NCBI RefSeq assembly: GCF_007990755.1
Contig: NZ_BJXA01000036.1
Span: 21,108-85,107, forward strand
Reading direction: 5' to 3'
From: Nocardia ninae NBRC 108245
GTDB lineage: Bacteria; Actinomycetota; Actinomycetes; Mycobacteriales; Mycobacteriaceae
DNA: 64,000 bases
Positions 33,600 through 42,507 of the stretch are shown here, one piece after another. The notes beneath the pieces are model-generated. The model ran no database searches. It was given only the letters and a program-made list of their open reading frames with translations, and had not been told where the DNA came from. How positions within the stretch are numbered: the first letter of the stretch is position 1; every line of letters starts with the position of its first letter. The translations under genes and the position numbers were made by a program.

Positions 33600-34997
33600 T
33601 CATCGCATTTCTCTTTCTTTGTTGCGGGTGAGTTCGTCGGCCCGGTCGACCTCGGCCAGATCGATCCCTTTGGTTTCGCGGGCGCACAGCACCGCGATCA
33701 CCGTGACGCCGGCGGCTAGGGCTAGGTAGATCGCGATCGGAACTGACGAGCCGTACACGTCGAGCAGCCGGACCGCGATGATCGGCGCGAGGGAACCGGC
33801 GACGATCGACGTGACTTGATAGCCGAGGGACACACCGGAATAGCGCATCCGGGTCGGAAACATCTCGGCCATGATCGCGGGCTGAGCCGCATACATGAAG
33901 GCGTGGAACACCAAGCCGATGACGATTGCTCCCACGATCGCCGCATTGTGTCCGGAATCCATCATCGGGAAGGCGAAGAAGCCCCAGCTCGCCGCCGTTA
34001 CAGCGCCGACCAGGTACACCGGTCGGCGGCCGTATTGGTCGCTGAGCCGTCCGGCGAGCGGAATCGCCAGGAAATGCGCGATGTGTGCGGCCAGCAGCCA
34101 CCACAGGATCACCTTGGTGTCGGTGCCGACGTGCACCTTCAAATAGGTGATGGAGAAGGTGACCACCAGGTAGTACATGATGTTCTCGCCGAGGCGCAGG
34201 CCCATGGCGGTGAACACGCCGCGCGGATACCGCCGCAACACCTCGAGCGCGCTGAACGAGGCAGCCTTCTCCTGTTCGGCGATCTGTTGCGCGGCAAGGA
34301 AAATGGGCGCGTCGGTGATCTTTGTGCGCACGTAATAGCCGATCAGTACCACCACCGCCGACAGCCAGAAGGCCACCCGCCAGCCCCAGCCCAGGAAGTC
34401 CGCGGCCGAGAGGGTCGAGGTCAATGTCAGCAGTACGACAGTCGCGAGCAGATTGCCGACGGGTACGGCCGCTTGCGGCCAGGACGACCAGAAGGCCCGG
34501 CTGCGGCTGGGACTGTGCTCGGCGACCAGCAGCACCGCCCCGCCCCACTCGCCGCCGACCGCGAAGCCCTGCAGGAATCGCAGCGCCACCAGCAGCGCGG
34601 GCGCCAGGTAGCCCACTTGCCCGAAGGTCGGCAGGCAACCCATCAGGAAGGTGGCGACACCCACCAGGACCAGGCTCAGCTGCAGCAGCTTCTTGCGGCC
34701 GTACTTGTCGCCGAAGTGGCCGAATACCAGGCCCCCCAGCGGGCGCGCGGCGAAGCCGACGGCATAGGTGACGAAGGCCGCCAGGATGGCGTCGAGATCA
34801 CTGGTGCCCTTGGCGAAGAACACCTTGTTGAACACCAGCGTCGCGGCGGTGCCGTAGAGGAAGAATTCATACCATTCGACCACGGTGCCCGCCATGGACG
34901 CGGCAACGACCCGGCGGAGTCCTTGTGGCGCCGGTTCACTCGCCGAAGCCTTGTCGAAATCTATTTTGCTACTTGTCATTTCACTTACTTTCGGCAT
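33600..34997 (-). CDS. MFS transporter, metabolite:H+ symporter (MHS) family
   Basis: The 465-residue protein has twelve predicted helices and the MHS signatures GTVVEWYEFFLYGT in helix 1, YAVGFAARPLGGLVFGHFGDKYGRKK at loop 2-3 and GEWGGAVLLVAEHSP in helix 5. Members import organic acids such as shikimate, alpha-ketoglutarate or benzoate-type acids, or osmolytes, with protons. Both MPKVSEM (34997) and MTSSKID (34979) are possible starts; neither has a good ribosome site. It lies 61 bases downstream of acetoacetyl-CoA synthetase on the same strand, which suggests uptake of a keto-acid-like substrate. Confidence 0.88.
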   Translation of the reverse strand: MPKVSEMTSSKIDFDKASASEPAPQGLRRVVAASMAGTVVEWYEFFLYGTAATLVFNKVFFAKGTSDLDAILAAFVTYAVGFAARPLGGLVFGHFGDKYGRKKLLQLSLVLVGVATFLMGCLPTFGQVGYLAPALLVALRFLQGFAVGGEWGGAVLLVAEHSPSRSRAFWSSWPQAAVPVGNLLATVVLLTLTSTLSAADFLGWGWRVAFWLSAVVVLIGYYVRTKITDAPIFLAAQQIAEQEKAASFSALEVLRRYPRGVFTAMGLRLGENIMYYLVVTFSITYLKVHVGTDTKVILWWLLAAHIAHFLAIPLAGRLSDQYGRRPVYLVGAVTAASWGFFAFPMMDSGHNAAIVGAIVIGLVFHAFMYAAQPAIMAEMFPTRMRYSGVSLGYQVTSIVAGSLAPIIAVRLLDVYGSSVPIAIYLALAAGVTVIAVLCARETKGIDLAEVDRADELTRNKEREMR

Positions 34998-35058
34998 TGC
35001 TGGGTGCGACCGCGCACAGCGGTTCGGCCCCTGACGGATTCGAGGGGGGCGGCAGGTA

Positions 35059-37077
35059 TCAACCGTCGATGGCCGCGGCGATCGCCGGCGCGCCGGTCCG
35101 GTGCGCGTGCAACTCGATGAAGGGGGCCAGCGCGTCGGGGTCGGCCAGAACGCCCGGGGCGGAGACGGTTTCGGGAAGCTCCCCGCGCAAGATCCGTTTC
35201 ACCGGCACCTCGAGCTTCTTTCCCGACAGGGTGCGCGGAACCGCACGGACGCAACGAATTTCGTCCGGCACGTGCCGCGGCGACAGCTCGTCGCGGAGCC
35301 GAGCCGCGATCCGCTCCCGCAGGCGCGCATCGAGGACACAGCCCGCGTCCAGCACCACGAACAAGAGCAGCTCGTCGGTCCCGGATTCGTTGTCGGACAG
35401 GTGGATGACGAGGCTGTCCCGGATCTCGGGCAGCGACTCGACGGCGCTGTAGAACTCGGCGGTGCCCAACCGGACCCCACCCCGATTGAGGGTGGCGTCG
35501 GATCGTCCGCCGATCACGCAGCTGCCGTCCTCGGCGATGGTTATCCAGTCTCCATGCCGCCAAAGACCAGGGATCGCCGCGAAGTACGCACTACGGTAGC
35601 GAGCCCGGTCCGCGTCACCCCAGAACCCGATCGGCATCGAGGGCATCGGTTTGCCGATCACGAGTTCGCCCTCCCGGCCGATGGTCTGCCAGCCTTCCTC
35701 GTCGATCGACTGCACGGCGGCGCCCAACGCCCGGCACGCCATGACCCCCGCCCGGACCGGCAGCACGGGCGCGCCGCCGATGAAGGCGGTGCACAGATCC
35801 GTCCCGCCGGAGATCGAGGCGAAATAGATGTCCGGGGCGACGTGCTCGTAAACCCAGCGGTAACCCTCGGCCGGTAGCGGCGCTCCGGTCGATCCGAGGC
35901 CGCGCAACGCGGACAGATCAGCGGCAGCGCGCGGTGAGACGCCCGCCTTGCGGCACGCCAGCAGAAATGGCGCGCTGGTGCCGAGATAGGTGGTGTGGCT
36001 CATCGATGCGAGCTGCCACAACCGGGTCGGATCCGGGTAGGCGGGATCACCGTCGTACATGACTACCGCGCTGCCGACGGCAAGCCCGGACACGAGATAG
36101 TTCCACATCATCCAGCCGGTCGTGGTGAACCAGAAGAATCGGTCGCCCGGCCCCAAATCATGATGCAGGGCAAGCGATTTCATGTGCTCCAGCAGGATTC
36201 CACCGTGCCCGTGCACAATCGGCTTGGGTAGCCCGGTGGTGCCCGAGCTGTAGAGCACATACAGCGGATGCTCGAACGGGACCGGTTCGAAAGTCAGCTC
36301 GCCGGAATGCGCGACCAGCTGATCCCAGCTGATCGCCCCTGGCCCCGGTGCGGCCGCCGGATCCAGGTAAGGCAGCACGACGAGCTGGCCCAACCCCGTC
36401 AGCGCAGTGCGGATTTCGCGGATCTCCGCCGAGCGGTCGATCGACTTCCGGCCGTATCGATAGCCGTCGACGACCACGAGTACTTTCGGATCTATTTGGC
36501 CGAGGCGGTCGAGCACCGATCTGACGCCGAATTCCGGTGGGCAAGACGCGAAAGTCGCCCCGAGGCTCGCCGCGGCGAGCAGCAGCACCAGCGTCTCCGG
36601 GATGTTCGGCAGATAGGCCGCGACCCGATCACCGCGCCGCACGCCGAGCCGGAACAAGCCCTGCCGAGCGCGCGCCACTTGTTCGCGCAGCTCCGCAGCG
36701 GTGTAGTGCACGGCGCGCCGGGTCTGCGAGTGCGCGATCACCGCGGTATCACCGTCCGCCAGGCCGGGCATGCGCAGCATCGCCTGCGCATAGTTCAGCG
36801 TGGCGCCGGGGAACCAACGGGCATCGGGCATCCGGTCCGCATCGGCGAGGATCTCGGTCGGCTGAGAGTAGGCAGGCACGTCGAAGTAATGCCAGATCGC
36901 GGACCAGAATCCGGCCGGGTCGTCGACCGACCAGCGCCACAATTCGGCGTAGTCGGCGAAGTCGGTCTCGCGATCGCGGGCCACCCATTGCATGAAGTCC
37001 CCCATCCGGGTGCGTGCCCGGGCATCCGGTGGCGGGTTCCACAGCACCTCGTGGGCAGACTTGTCCCCGGTGTTCAT
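35059..37077 (-). CDS. aacS: Acetoacetyl-CoA synthetase
   Basis: The ATG at 37077 with AGGAG five bases upstream yields 672 residues, the usual AacS length. It is an adenylate-forming ligase: N-terminal ACAS_N-like domain, P-loop YSSGTTGLPKP, GLGSTGAPLP, the aromatic motif around GGTDLCTAF, GDW and GGRSDATLNRGGVRLG. The C-terminal catalytic lysine sits in TLSGKKLEVPVK. The reaction is acetoacetate + ATP + CoA to acetoacetyl-CoA. The pair with the MHS transporter suggests import and activation of acetoacetate or a similar ketone-body acid. Confidence 0.88.
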   Translation of the reverse strand: MNTGDKSAHEVLWNPPPDARARTRMGDFMQWVARDRETDFADYAELWRWSVDDPAGFWSAIWHYFDVPAYSQPTEILADADRMPDARWFPGATLNYAQAMLRMPGLADGDTAVIAHSQTRRAVHYTAAELREQVARARQGLFRLGVRRGDRVAAYLPNIPETLVLLLAAASLGATFASCPPEFGVRSVLDRLGQIDPKVLVVVDGYRYGRKSIDRSAEIREIRTALTGLGQLVVLPYLDPAAAPGPGAISWDQLVAHSGELTFEPVPFEHPLYVLYSSGTTGLPKPIVHGHGGILLEHMKSLALHHDLGPGDRFFWFTTTGWMMWNYLVSGLAVGSAVVMYDGDPAYPDPTRLWQLASMSHTTYLGTSAPFLLACRKAGVSPRAAADLSALRGLGSTGAPLPAEGYRWVYEHVAPDIYFASISGGTDLCTAFIGGAPVLPVRAGVMACRALGAAVQSIDEEGWQTIGREGELVIGKPMPSMPIGFWGDADRARYRSAYFAAIPGLWRHGDWITIAEDGSCVIGGRSDATLNRGGVRLGTAEFYSAVESLPEIRDSLVIHLSDNESGTDELLLFVVLDAGCVLDARLRERIAARLRDELSPRHVPDEIRCVRAVPRTLSGKKLEVPVKRILRGELPETVSAPGVLADPDALAPFIELHAHRTGAPAIAAAIDG

Positions 37078-37175
37078 TGCACTCCTATTGATGCGTCGCT
37101 GCCGAGCGGCGATGGCTTCCGGTGTGTTCGGGCACCGGAAGCCATCGCCCACGGCTGTCTGGAGAATCGGCCAGT

Positions 37176-38189
37176 TCAGGAACAGGCGGGGTCGATCACG
37201 TAGTAGTTGTCGCCGGTCTTGCGCAACTTCGTCGTGCCGGAGACGACATTGAGCCCCATGTCCTGGTTGGAACCGTTGGCCAGAGCCCGGCCGCCACCGT
37301 TGTCGTGCGCCCGCCCGGCCTGCACGTGCTTGTAATTCGAGTCCGCGAAGCAGGGCTGAACCGGCGGGGTGGTCGTCGAGGTCGGCGGGGTGGTCGGCGA
37401 CGTGGGCGGCGTGGTGGAGGTCGGCGGGTTGTCGTCCTCGTGCGCGATGATGAAGTCGCGCATGATCTTCAAGGCCTGGGCATCGGTGATGATGTTGAAA
37501 TGGGTCTGGCTGGTCAGCAGCCGATTGTCGGCGCCCTCGAGTTTCGCCGAATCGGTCGGCGCCACATTCCAATCACCCGATGACCGCAGTGTCAGATAGG
37601 CGACCTTGTCATTGTGCGGAACCTCGGTGCCGGAGTTGAGCGCGGTCAAGAACGGCGTATTCGGTGCGGCGAACTGCTGGCACGAGACGTACTGTTTGCA
37701 GTGATTGAACGTAGTGCCGTGATGCGGTCCCGCGAAAGAAATGTACTGCGAGACGGTGTCACCGCCGCCGAGATTCTTGATGTAATAGCGCGCGGCGAGG
37801 GTGGAGGCGGACCAGGTCGCCAGCACCACTTTGTTCGCGCCGGTCTGCTGCCGGACCTGGTTCACCTTCGCGCCCAGTTCTTTGGCCGCCACCGCGAGAT
37901 CCTGGGTCATCTTGCTGCTGTCGGTCCAGGTGAACAGCCGGTCGGCCGGCCAGCCGTTGGACTGCAGATTCTGCTTCATCGGGTCCATGTTTCCGACGTC
38001 CCCGGTCATCCCCGGAATCATGATGACCGGATCATGGTTAGGCGCTGCGGCATGGACCGTGGGCAAAGTGGCCGCCAAGGCCCCGCCCGCGCCGACCACC
38101 GCCGCGATCGACAGTGCTGCCAATCCGCGACGCACCGAACCAGTGGTTTCGGAATCAGCCGAACGCTGTTTTCGTGAATGGAAAAGCAT
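37176..38189 (-). CDS. Secreted lipase/esterase with PHB-depolymerase-like C-terminal domain
   Basis: The 337-residue protein has a signal peptide (about 1-48) and an alpha/beta-hydrolase domain with the oxyanion segment MIPGMTGDVGNM. The nucleophile elbow reads LATWSASTLAARYYIKNLGG, where class 2 lipases have VGHSMGxLVSRYYIK; the serine is kept but both glycines of GxSxG are replaced. Pro/Thr repeats (about 255-277) then link to a domain of about 58 residues with CFADSNYKHVQAGRA, NGSNQDMGL and NYYVIDPAC, a pattern I recall from the end of extracellular polyhydroxybutyrate depolymerases. It lies upstream of aacS on the same strand, 98 bases away. Confidence 0.75.
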   Translation of the reverse strand: MLFHSRKQRSADSETTGSVRRGLAALSIAAVVGAGGALAATLPTVHAAAPNHDPVIMIPGMTGDVGNMDPMKQNLQSNGWPADRLFTWTDSSKMTQDLAVAAKELGAKVNQVRQQTGANKVVLATWSASTLAARYYIKNLGGGDTVSQYISFAGPHHGTTFNHCKQYVSCQQFAAPNTPFLTALNSGTEVPHNDKVAYLTLRSSGDWNVAPTDSAKLEGADNRLLTSQTHFNIITDAQALKIMRDFIIAHEDDNPPTSTTPPTSPTTPPTSTTTPPVQPCFADSNYKHVQAGRAHDNGGGRALANGSNQDMGLNVVSGTTKLRKTGDNYYVIDPACS

Positions 38190-38349
38190 CGTTGCCTCCT
38201 GCCCCGCCGAAACACGGCACCCGGGAGATGTGTGCTCGTCGCCCCGGGATTCGACGGGGTTGTGATGCGGAACACCCGAGGTGGTTTAGACCATAGGAAC
38301 GCCCGACACTGCTGACGATGGGTACCGGCGACACAATCCCGGCCGCGCC

Positions 38350-38366
38350 GATGTGCAGTTCACATC
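38350..38366. promoter_or_regulatory. Inverted repeat, possible operator
   Basis: GATGTG and CACATC are perfect complements separated by five bases, in the divergent promoter region. Binding protein unknown; the adjacent PucR-like regulator is a candidate. Confidence 0.4.
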
Positions 38367-38435
38367 GTGGCGAGTCCGTACCACCCCGAATTCGCGATCG
38401 TCCGCACTTGCGACATATCCGCACGATTTTCCCTG

Positions 38436-38448
38436 TGTGCATTGCACA
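38436..38448. promoter_or_regulatory. 13-base palindrome, possible operator
   Basis: TGTGCA-T-TGCACA is a perfect inverted repeat around one base, 86 bases from the first repeat (start to start). Both share a TGTG/CACA core, so one regulator may bind both. Confidence 0.4.
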
Positions 38449-38639
38449 TTGAGGGTCGCAATGGGCCGCGATAGTGTGCCCTGTCACCGCTCGTGCGGAG
38501 AAGCCTGCACCTCGACCCGCGTGAGCGCCACAGACCCGCGTGAAAAATCCGGTGAATCGGCACTCCCGGCCACCCGGTGACATCTAGGGTTCGATCAAGA
38601 CCTCCGGACCCAGTCCGTGCAGTAACCCTCGGAGGAGCA

Positions 38640-40493
38640 ATGACGGTCATCCAGGGCAGTTCGATTCTCGATCTGCTGCTCGAAGACGCCGATATCAGCG
38701 CATACGACGCGGCGTTGGAACGGGCCAGGCAGGCGGGTGCGCCGGTCGAGCGGATGATCGAACTCGAACACGAACGCACCGTCGCGATGCGACTGCGGGA
38801 AAAACTCCTCAACCATCGGCGCAACGAAGCCGAGTTGCAGCTGCTCAACGACACGGCCAACGATCTGGCTGCCATGCGCGATCCCGACTCGATCCTGCAG
38901 GCGATCGCCGACCGGGCGCGCCGGCTACTGGGTTGCGATCTGGCCTACATCAGCCTCAGCGACCGCACCCGCGGCGACTGCTTCATCAAGGCCGCCTCCG
39001 GAAACATCTCCGGTCTGATGAACGAGTTGCGGCTGCCCCGCGGCGCCGGAGTCGGCGGCAAAGTCGCCCGAACCGGCGAACCCTACAGTGTCTCTTCCTA
39101 TTTCGACGACGACACCCTCGAGCGCACCCCGGAAATCGATGCGACGGTCGAGGCCGAGCGGATCGAGTCGCTGCTGGGAGTTCCGGTCAAACTCAAACAG
39201 GACATCATCGGCGTGCTGCTCGCCGCGCACCGCAGCCAGCGGCCGTTCAGCAGCCGCGATATCGGCGCCCTGGTGATGCTGGCCGCGCACGCCGCCGTGG
39301 CGATCGAGAACTCGCGGCTGCTCACCGCCACCCAGGCCGCAGTGGCGGACCTGCGGGTCGCCAATGCCACAATCCAAACCCACCTTGCCGAACTGGAGCG
39401 CACCGCCGAGGTGCACGAAAGGCTGACCAAGCTCGTCATCGAGGGCGTCGACGTGGCCGCGGTCATCGAGGCAACCGCGGCAGCGGTGACCGGCGAGGTG
39501 CTGCTCCTGTCCCCCGATACCGATCCGCCGACCTCGACCGATCAGATCGAGGCGCTGTCCCGGCGGGCACATGCCAAGGGGCACAGCGTTGTTGAGGACC
39601 GGCTCTGCGCGGTCCCGCTGATCACCGAATCCGAATCCCTGGGCACCCTGGTCCTGCTCGGCTCGGCCGCCGTCGACGACACCGATCGGCGCATCCTCGA
39701 GCGTGCCGCTCTGGTGGCCGCGCTGGTTCTCGTCACCCGCCGCCGCATGGCCGAAGCCGAGGCGCGGGTCCGCGGCGAGCTGCTCGCGGATCTGCTCTCC
39801 GCACAAACCCACGACCACGACCTGCTTCGCCGTCGAGCGTCCCTACTCGAGGTCGACCTGGACAGCTGCCATGTCGTGGTGGTCGCCGAACTCGAAACCG
39901 AGCCAAGGGAGCCGGTTTTCGCCGCGATCGCCGCACTGGCTCGACGCCTGCGCTGTTTGGCTACGGTGCGGCACCGTTCGGTGATCCTGCTGTTGCCCGG
40001 CACAGACGCCAGAACCATCGCCCGCGACGCGGCGCGGGAATTGACCCGCATCACGCGGGCACCGGTCACGGCAGGCGCGGCGATAGCCGAAGGTCCGACC
40101 ACCATCGCCGCGAGTTACGAGGAAGCGGCGCGCTGTACTCGCGCACTGATCGCACTGGATCGCGTCGGCGCGGTAGGCGTCGCCGCCGACCTCGGGTTCG
40201 TAGGGACGTTGTTCAGTGGCGAGCCCGACATCTCCGGATACGTCCGCTCGGTGCTCGGCCCGGTTCTGGATTACGACCGGGAACGCGGAGCCGAACTGTT
40301 GCAGACGCTCGACGTCTTCTGCGCCACCGGCCAGAACAGCACCAAAGCCGCGCAGCTGCTGCATTTGCACGTCAACACCGTGACCCAGCGATTGACCCGC
40401 CTGGCGCAACTGCTCGGCGACGACTGGCGCGAACCCGAGCAACTGCTCGAAATCCAGGTGTCCTTGCGATTGCTGAAAGCGCAAGGCGCGTAG
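38640..40493 (+). CDS. GAF-domain PucR/CdaR-type transcriptional regulator
   Basis: The ATG at 38640 follows GGAGGAGCA directly, a strong ribosome site, and gives 617 residues. After an N-terminal helical segment (1-60) comes a GAF domain (about 70-230; IADRARRLLGCDLAYISL, GGKVARTGEPY, LLGVPVKLKQDIIGVLLAA). A GGDEF-like/CdaR middle follows, then a C-terminal PucR HTH_30 (FCATGQNSTKAAQLLHLHVNTVTQRLTRL). Similar regulators control catabolic genes in response to a ligand bound by the GAF domain. It is divergent from the lipase-aacS-transporter run, which it may regulate. Confidence 0.83.
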   Translation: MTVIQGSSILDLLLEDADISAYDAALERARQAGAPVERMIELEHERTVAMRLREKLLNHRRNEAELQLLNDTANDLAAMRDPDSILQAIADRARRLLGCDLAYISLSDRTRGDCFIKAASGNISGLMNELRLPRGAGVGGKVARTGEPYSVSSYFDDDTLERTPEIDATVEAERIESLLGVPVKLKQDIIGVLLAAHRSQRPFSSRDIGALVMLAAHAAVAIENSRLLTATQAAVADLRVANATIQTHLAELERTAEVHERLTKLVIEGVDVAAVIEATAAAVTGEVLLLSPDTDPPTSTDQIEALSRRAHAKGHSVVEDRLCAVPLITESESLGTLVLLGSAAVDDTDRRILERAALVAALVLVTRRRMAEAEARVRGELLADLLSAQTHDHDLLRRRASLLEVDLDSCHVVVVAELETEPREPVFAAIAALARRLRCLATVRHRSVILLLPGTDARTIARDAARELTRITRAPVTAGAAIAEGPTTIAASYEEAARCTRALIALDRVGAVGVAADLGFVGTLFSGEPDISGYVRSVLGPVLDYDRERGAELLQTLDVFCATGQNSTKAAQLLHLHVNTVTQRLTRLAQLLGDDWREPEQLLEIQVSLRLLKAQGA

Positions 40494-40631
40494 CGGAATT
40501 CAGCTATCCAGCGCCGACCCGCCGGCCGGCTCGCCTACCGAGTGGCCTCGCGATACCAGCCAACGACGACAACTTGTTGAGCCATCCCAGGTCGGAAGCC
40601 GCGCGGGGTGTGATCCTGATCAACATGTCCT

Positions 40632-40644
40632 AACAGTTACTGTT
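40632..40644. promoter_or_regulatory. 13-base palindrome upstream of a small secreted protein
   Basis: AACAGT-T-ACTGTT is a perfect inverted repeat 59 bases before the ATG of the next gene, a normal operator distance. No regulator is assigned. Confidence 0.4.
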
Positions 40645-40702
40645 GAGCTAACGATAGGCGAGTTGTCCAGATCAGTTCGAGCCGTCTCCACAGGAGGATC
40701 GT

Positions 40703-40987
40703 ATGAAGCAGCGTGCAGCGATACTGACCGCAGCGGTGAGCACCGCCCTCGCGGCGCCACTGTTGATGTCCGCCACGGCCAACGCCGATGTGTGGCAGCC
40801 GGTCCCGGGTATCTCGATCCCGCTGCCCGACGGCATGTTCCGGGGGCTGCCCGGCGTCATCGCCACCCCGCCGCCCGGGCCCGCGCCCACCGAAGGCGCG
40901 CCCTGCGAAGGTGACGGCCACTGGGTGCATCTCGAGGGTGGCAACGCTGCCCACTACGGCACCGAATGGCTCTGCGCCCACAACTGA
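40703..40987 (+). CDS. Small secreted protein
   Basis: The ATG is preceded by AGGAGGATCGT, a strong ribosome site. The 94 residues comprise a signal peptide (about 1-28, ending ATANA) and a Pro/Gly-rich mature peptide of about 65 residues with two cysteines (GAPCEGDG, WLCAHN). It resembles short exported peptides common in Nocardia and Rhodococcus. Function is unknown. It converges on the FAD monooxygenase gene with an 18-base gap. Confidence 0.65.
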   Translation: MKQRAAILTAAVSTALAAPLLMSATANADVWQPVPGISIPLPDGMFRGLPGVIATPPPGPAPTEGAPCEGDGHWVHLEGGNAAHYGTEWLCAHN

Positions 40988-41004
40988 CACCTACGGGGTC
41001 ATCG

Positions 41005-42261
41005 CTAATGAGCTGCGGAATCCGGCACCCCTGCGTAGTCGGGCAGCTCCACCCCGTCGATCGCACGCTCGACCAGTTCGGCGAACCATTCACTGGTGAA
41101 ATCGACGCTCGGCTCGGCGTCCGGCCCGGGGACCTCGCGGCTGCGCGCGCTCAACCGGCCGATTTCCTGGTTGGCCTCGACGAACGAGCGCATCTGCTTT
41201 TCGTAGGCGGCGAATCCGGCTTCCGGGTCCCATCCGGCGGCGGTCAGCTCGCCGGCCAGTAGGTAGGCGCCGACCAGGGCCAGCCCGGTGCCCGCCCCGG
41301 ACATGGGCGACGCGCTGAACGCCGCGTCCCCGAGCAGCACCACTCGTCCGTTCGACCAGCGGTCCATCACCACCTGGGCGACCTGGTCGAGGTAGAAGTC
41401 CGGGGTGTTGTCCAGGTGCGCGAGGATGTCCTGGGTCAACCAGCCGAAGCCGGCCATTTGCTCACGCAACAAGCGCTTCTGGGCTTCGACGTCGCGGTAG
41501 TCGACGTCGAAGTCCCCCGCAGGGAAAGAGAACATGGCCATCGCCTGGGTGGCGTCCGGGACGGGCCGCAGGCCGGCGGAGCGCCCGGACTCCTGGTAGT
41601 CGATCAGCCAGCGGTCCAGCTCGAACTCGTTGGGCACGCTATAGAAGGCCAGCACGTGCCCGAGGTGGCGGATGAACTGCTCGTGCGGTCCGAAAACCAT
41701 CGCGCGTAGCGCCGAGTGCAGTCCGTCCGCGCCGACCACCAGGTCGAAACGCCGCCGGTCGCCGCCCGCGAAAACCACGTCGACCCCGTCCGCGTCCTGG
41801 GTGAGCTCGGCGATGCGGTCGCCGAAGATGTATTCGACTCCGTCGCGGGTGTCGTCGTAGAGCACCTGGGACAGGTCTCCGCGCAGGATCTCGATCTCCG
41901 CGATGTATCCGTCGCCCCCGTGGTCATCGGCACGGTAGGTCTCGAGCACGTTCCCGGCCGCGTCAACGGTGTGTGCGCCGGCGGTCTCGGTACAGGCCGC
42001 GCGCACCGCCGCGTCCAACCCCATCCGCCGGATGACCTCCTTGGCCACTCCGCGCGCATCCACCGCCTGCCCACCCGGACGCAACGCGGGTGCCCGCTCC
42101 ACCACGGTCACCGCGGCACCCCACCGGCGCAACCAGTGGGCCAGCGCGGGCCCCGCGATGCTCGCCCCCGCCACCAGCACCTTGGGACCACTCACCCGCT
42201 GCTCATCCGGCCGGATCGGGTGCTCGTGCGCAGGGTTCTCGACGCTCATCACTGCCTCCAT
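41005..42261 (-). CDS. FAD-dependent aromatic-type monooxygenase
   Basis: The 418-residue protein has the three signatures of the PHBH/TetX-like class A flavoprotein monooxygenases. These are the FAD-binding VLVAGASIAGPALAHWLRRWG near residue 30, the LVVGADGLHSALR motif (DG) near 175, and VLLGDAAFSASPMSGAGTGLAL (GD motif) near 310. Such enzymes hydroxylate aromatic or polyketide substrates with NAD(P)H. Starts at 42261 and 42249 both have good GGAGG sites. It is divergent from the ACP-GNAT gene across a gap containing a 22-base inverted repeat, so the two may belong to one small biosynthetic or detoxification unit. Confidence 0.88.
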   Translation of the reverse strand: MEAVMSVENPAHEHPIRPDEQRVSGPKVLVAGASIAGPALAHWLRRWGAAVTVVERAPALRPGGQAVDARGVAKEVIRRMGLDAAVRAACTETAGAHTVDAAGNVLETYRADDHGGDGYIAEIEILRGDLSQVLYDDTRDGVEYIFGDRIAELTQDADGVDVVFAGGDRRRFDLVVGADGLHSALRAMVFGPHEQFIRHLGHVLAFYSVPNEFELDRWLIDYQESGRSAGLRPVPDATQAMAMFSFPAGDFDVDYRDVEAQKRLLREQMAGFGWLTQDILAHLDNTPDFYLDQVAQVVMDRWSNGRVVLLGDAAFSASPMSGAGTGLALVGAYLLAGELTAAGWDPEAGFAAYEKQMRSFVEANQEIGRLSARSREVPGPDAEPSVDFTSEWFAELVERAIDGVELPDYAGVPDSAAH

Positions 42262-42441
42262 GTGTCTCCTCCCGCACTGGAACCGCCCAGCGCGGGCACA
42301 CCGCTGTCGGTGTATCCAGCCATATGACTATGTGCACACACGAAATTCATCGGTCCAGCCGAATTCCGCCGCCTTCCGCACCGACCCGAGCGTCTGCTGC
42401 ACGTCCAACTCGCCGTACGGTACCCGCTAATCGTCTCCGAA

Positions 42442-42463
42442 GATTCCACTAAGCAGTGGATTC
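42442..42463. promoter_or_regulatory. 22-base inverted repeat in a divergent promoter
   Basis: The half sites GATTCCACT and AGTGGATTC flank a four-base centre, with one mismatched pair. It lies 44 bases upstream of the ACP-GNAT start and about 180 bases from the monooxygenase start. The symmetry is typical of TetR or MarR operators, but no such gene is adjacent. Confidence 0.6.
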
Positions 42464-42507
42464 TACGGTTGTCTCATCCATTCGGAATCGACCGAAAAAG
42501 GTGGGAA

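Larger units (their letters stand above)
38190..38639. other. 450-base divergent intergenic region with two inverted repeats
   Basis: Between the lipase and the GAF-PucR regulator lie GATGTG-CAGTT-CACATC (38350-38366) and TGTGCA-T-TGCACA (38436-38448), listed separately. There is no credible gene. Confidence 0.5.

Noticed and set aside
33816-35120. Plus frame of 434 codons opposite the MHS transporter
   Set aside because: Antisense shadow; the minus strand encodes a clear twelve-helix transporter.
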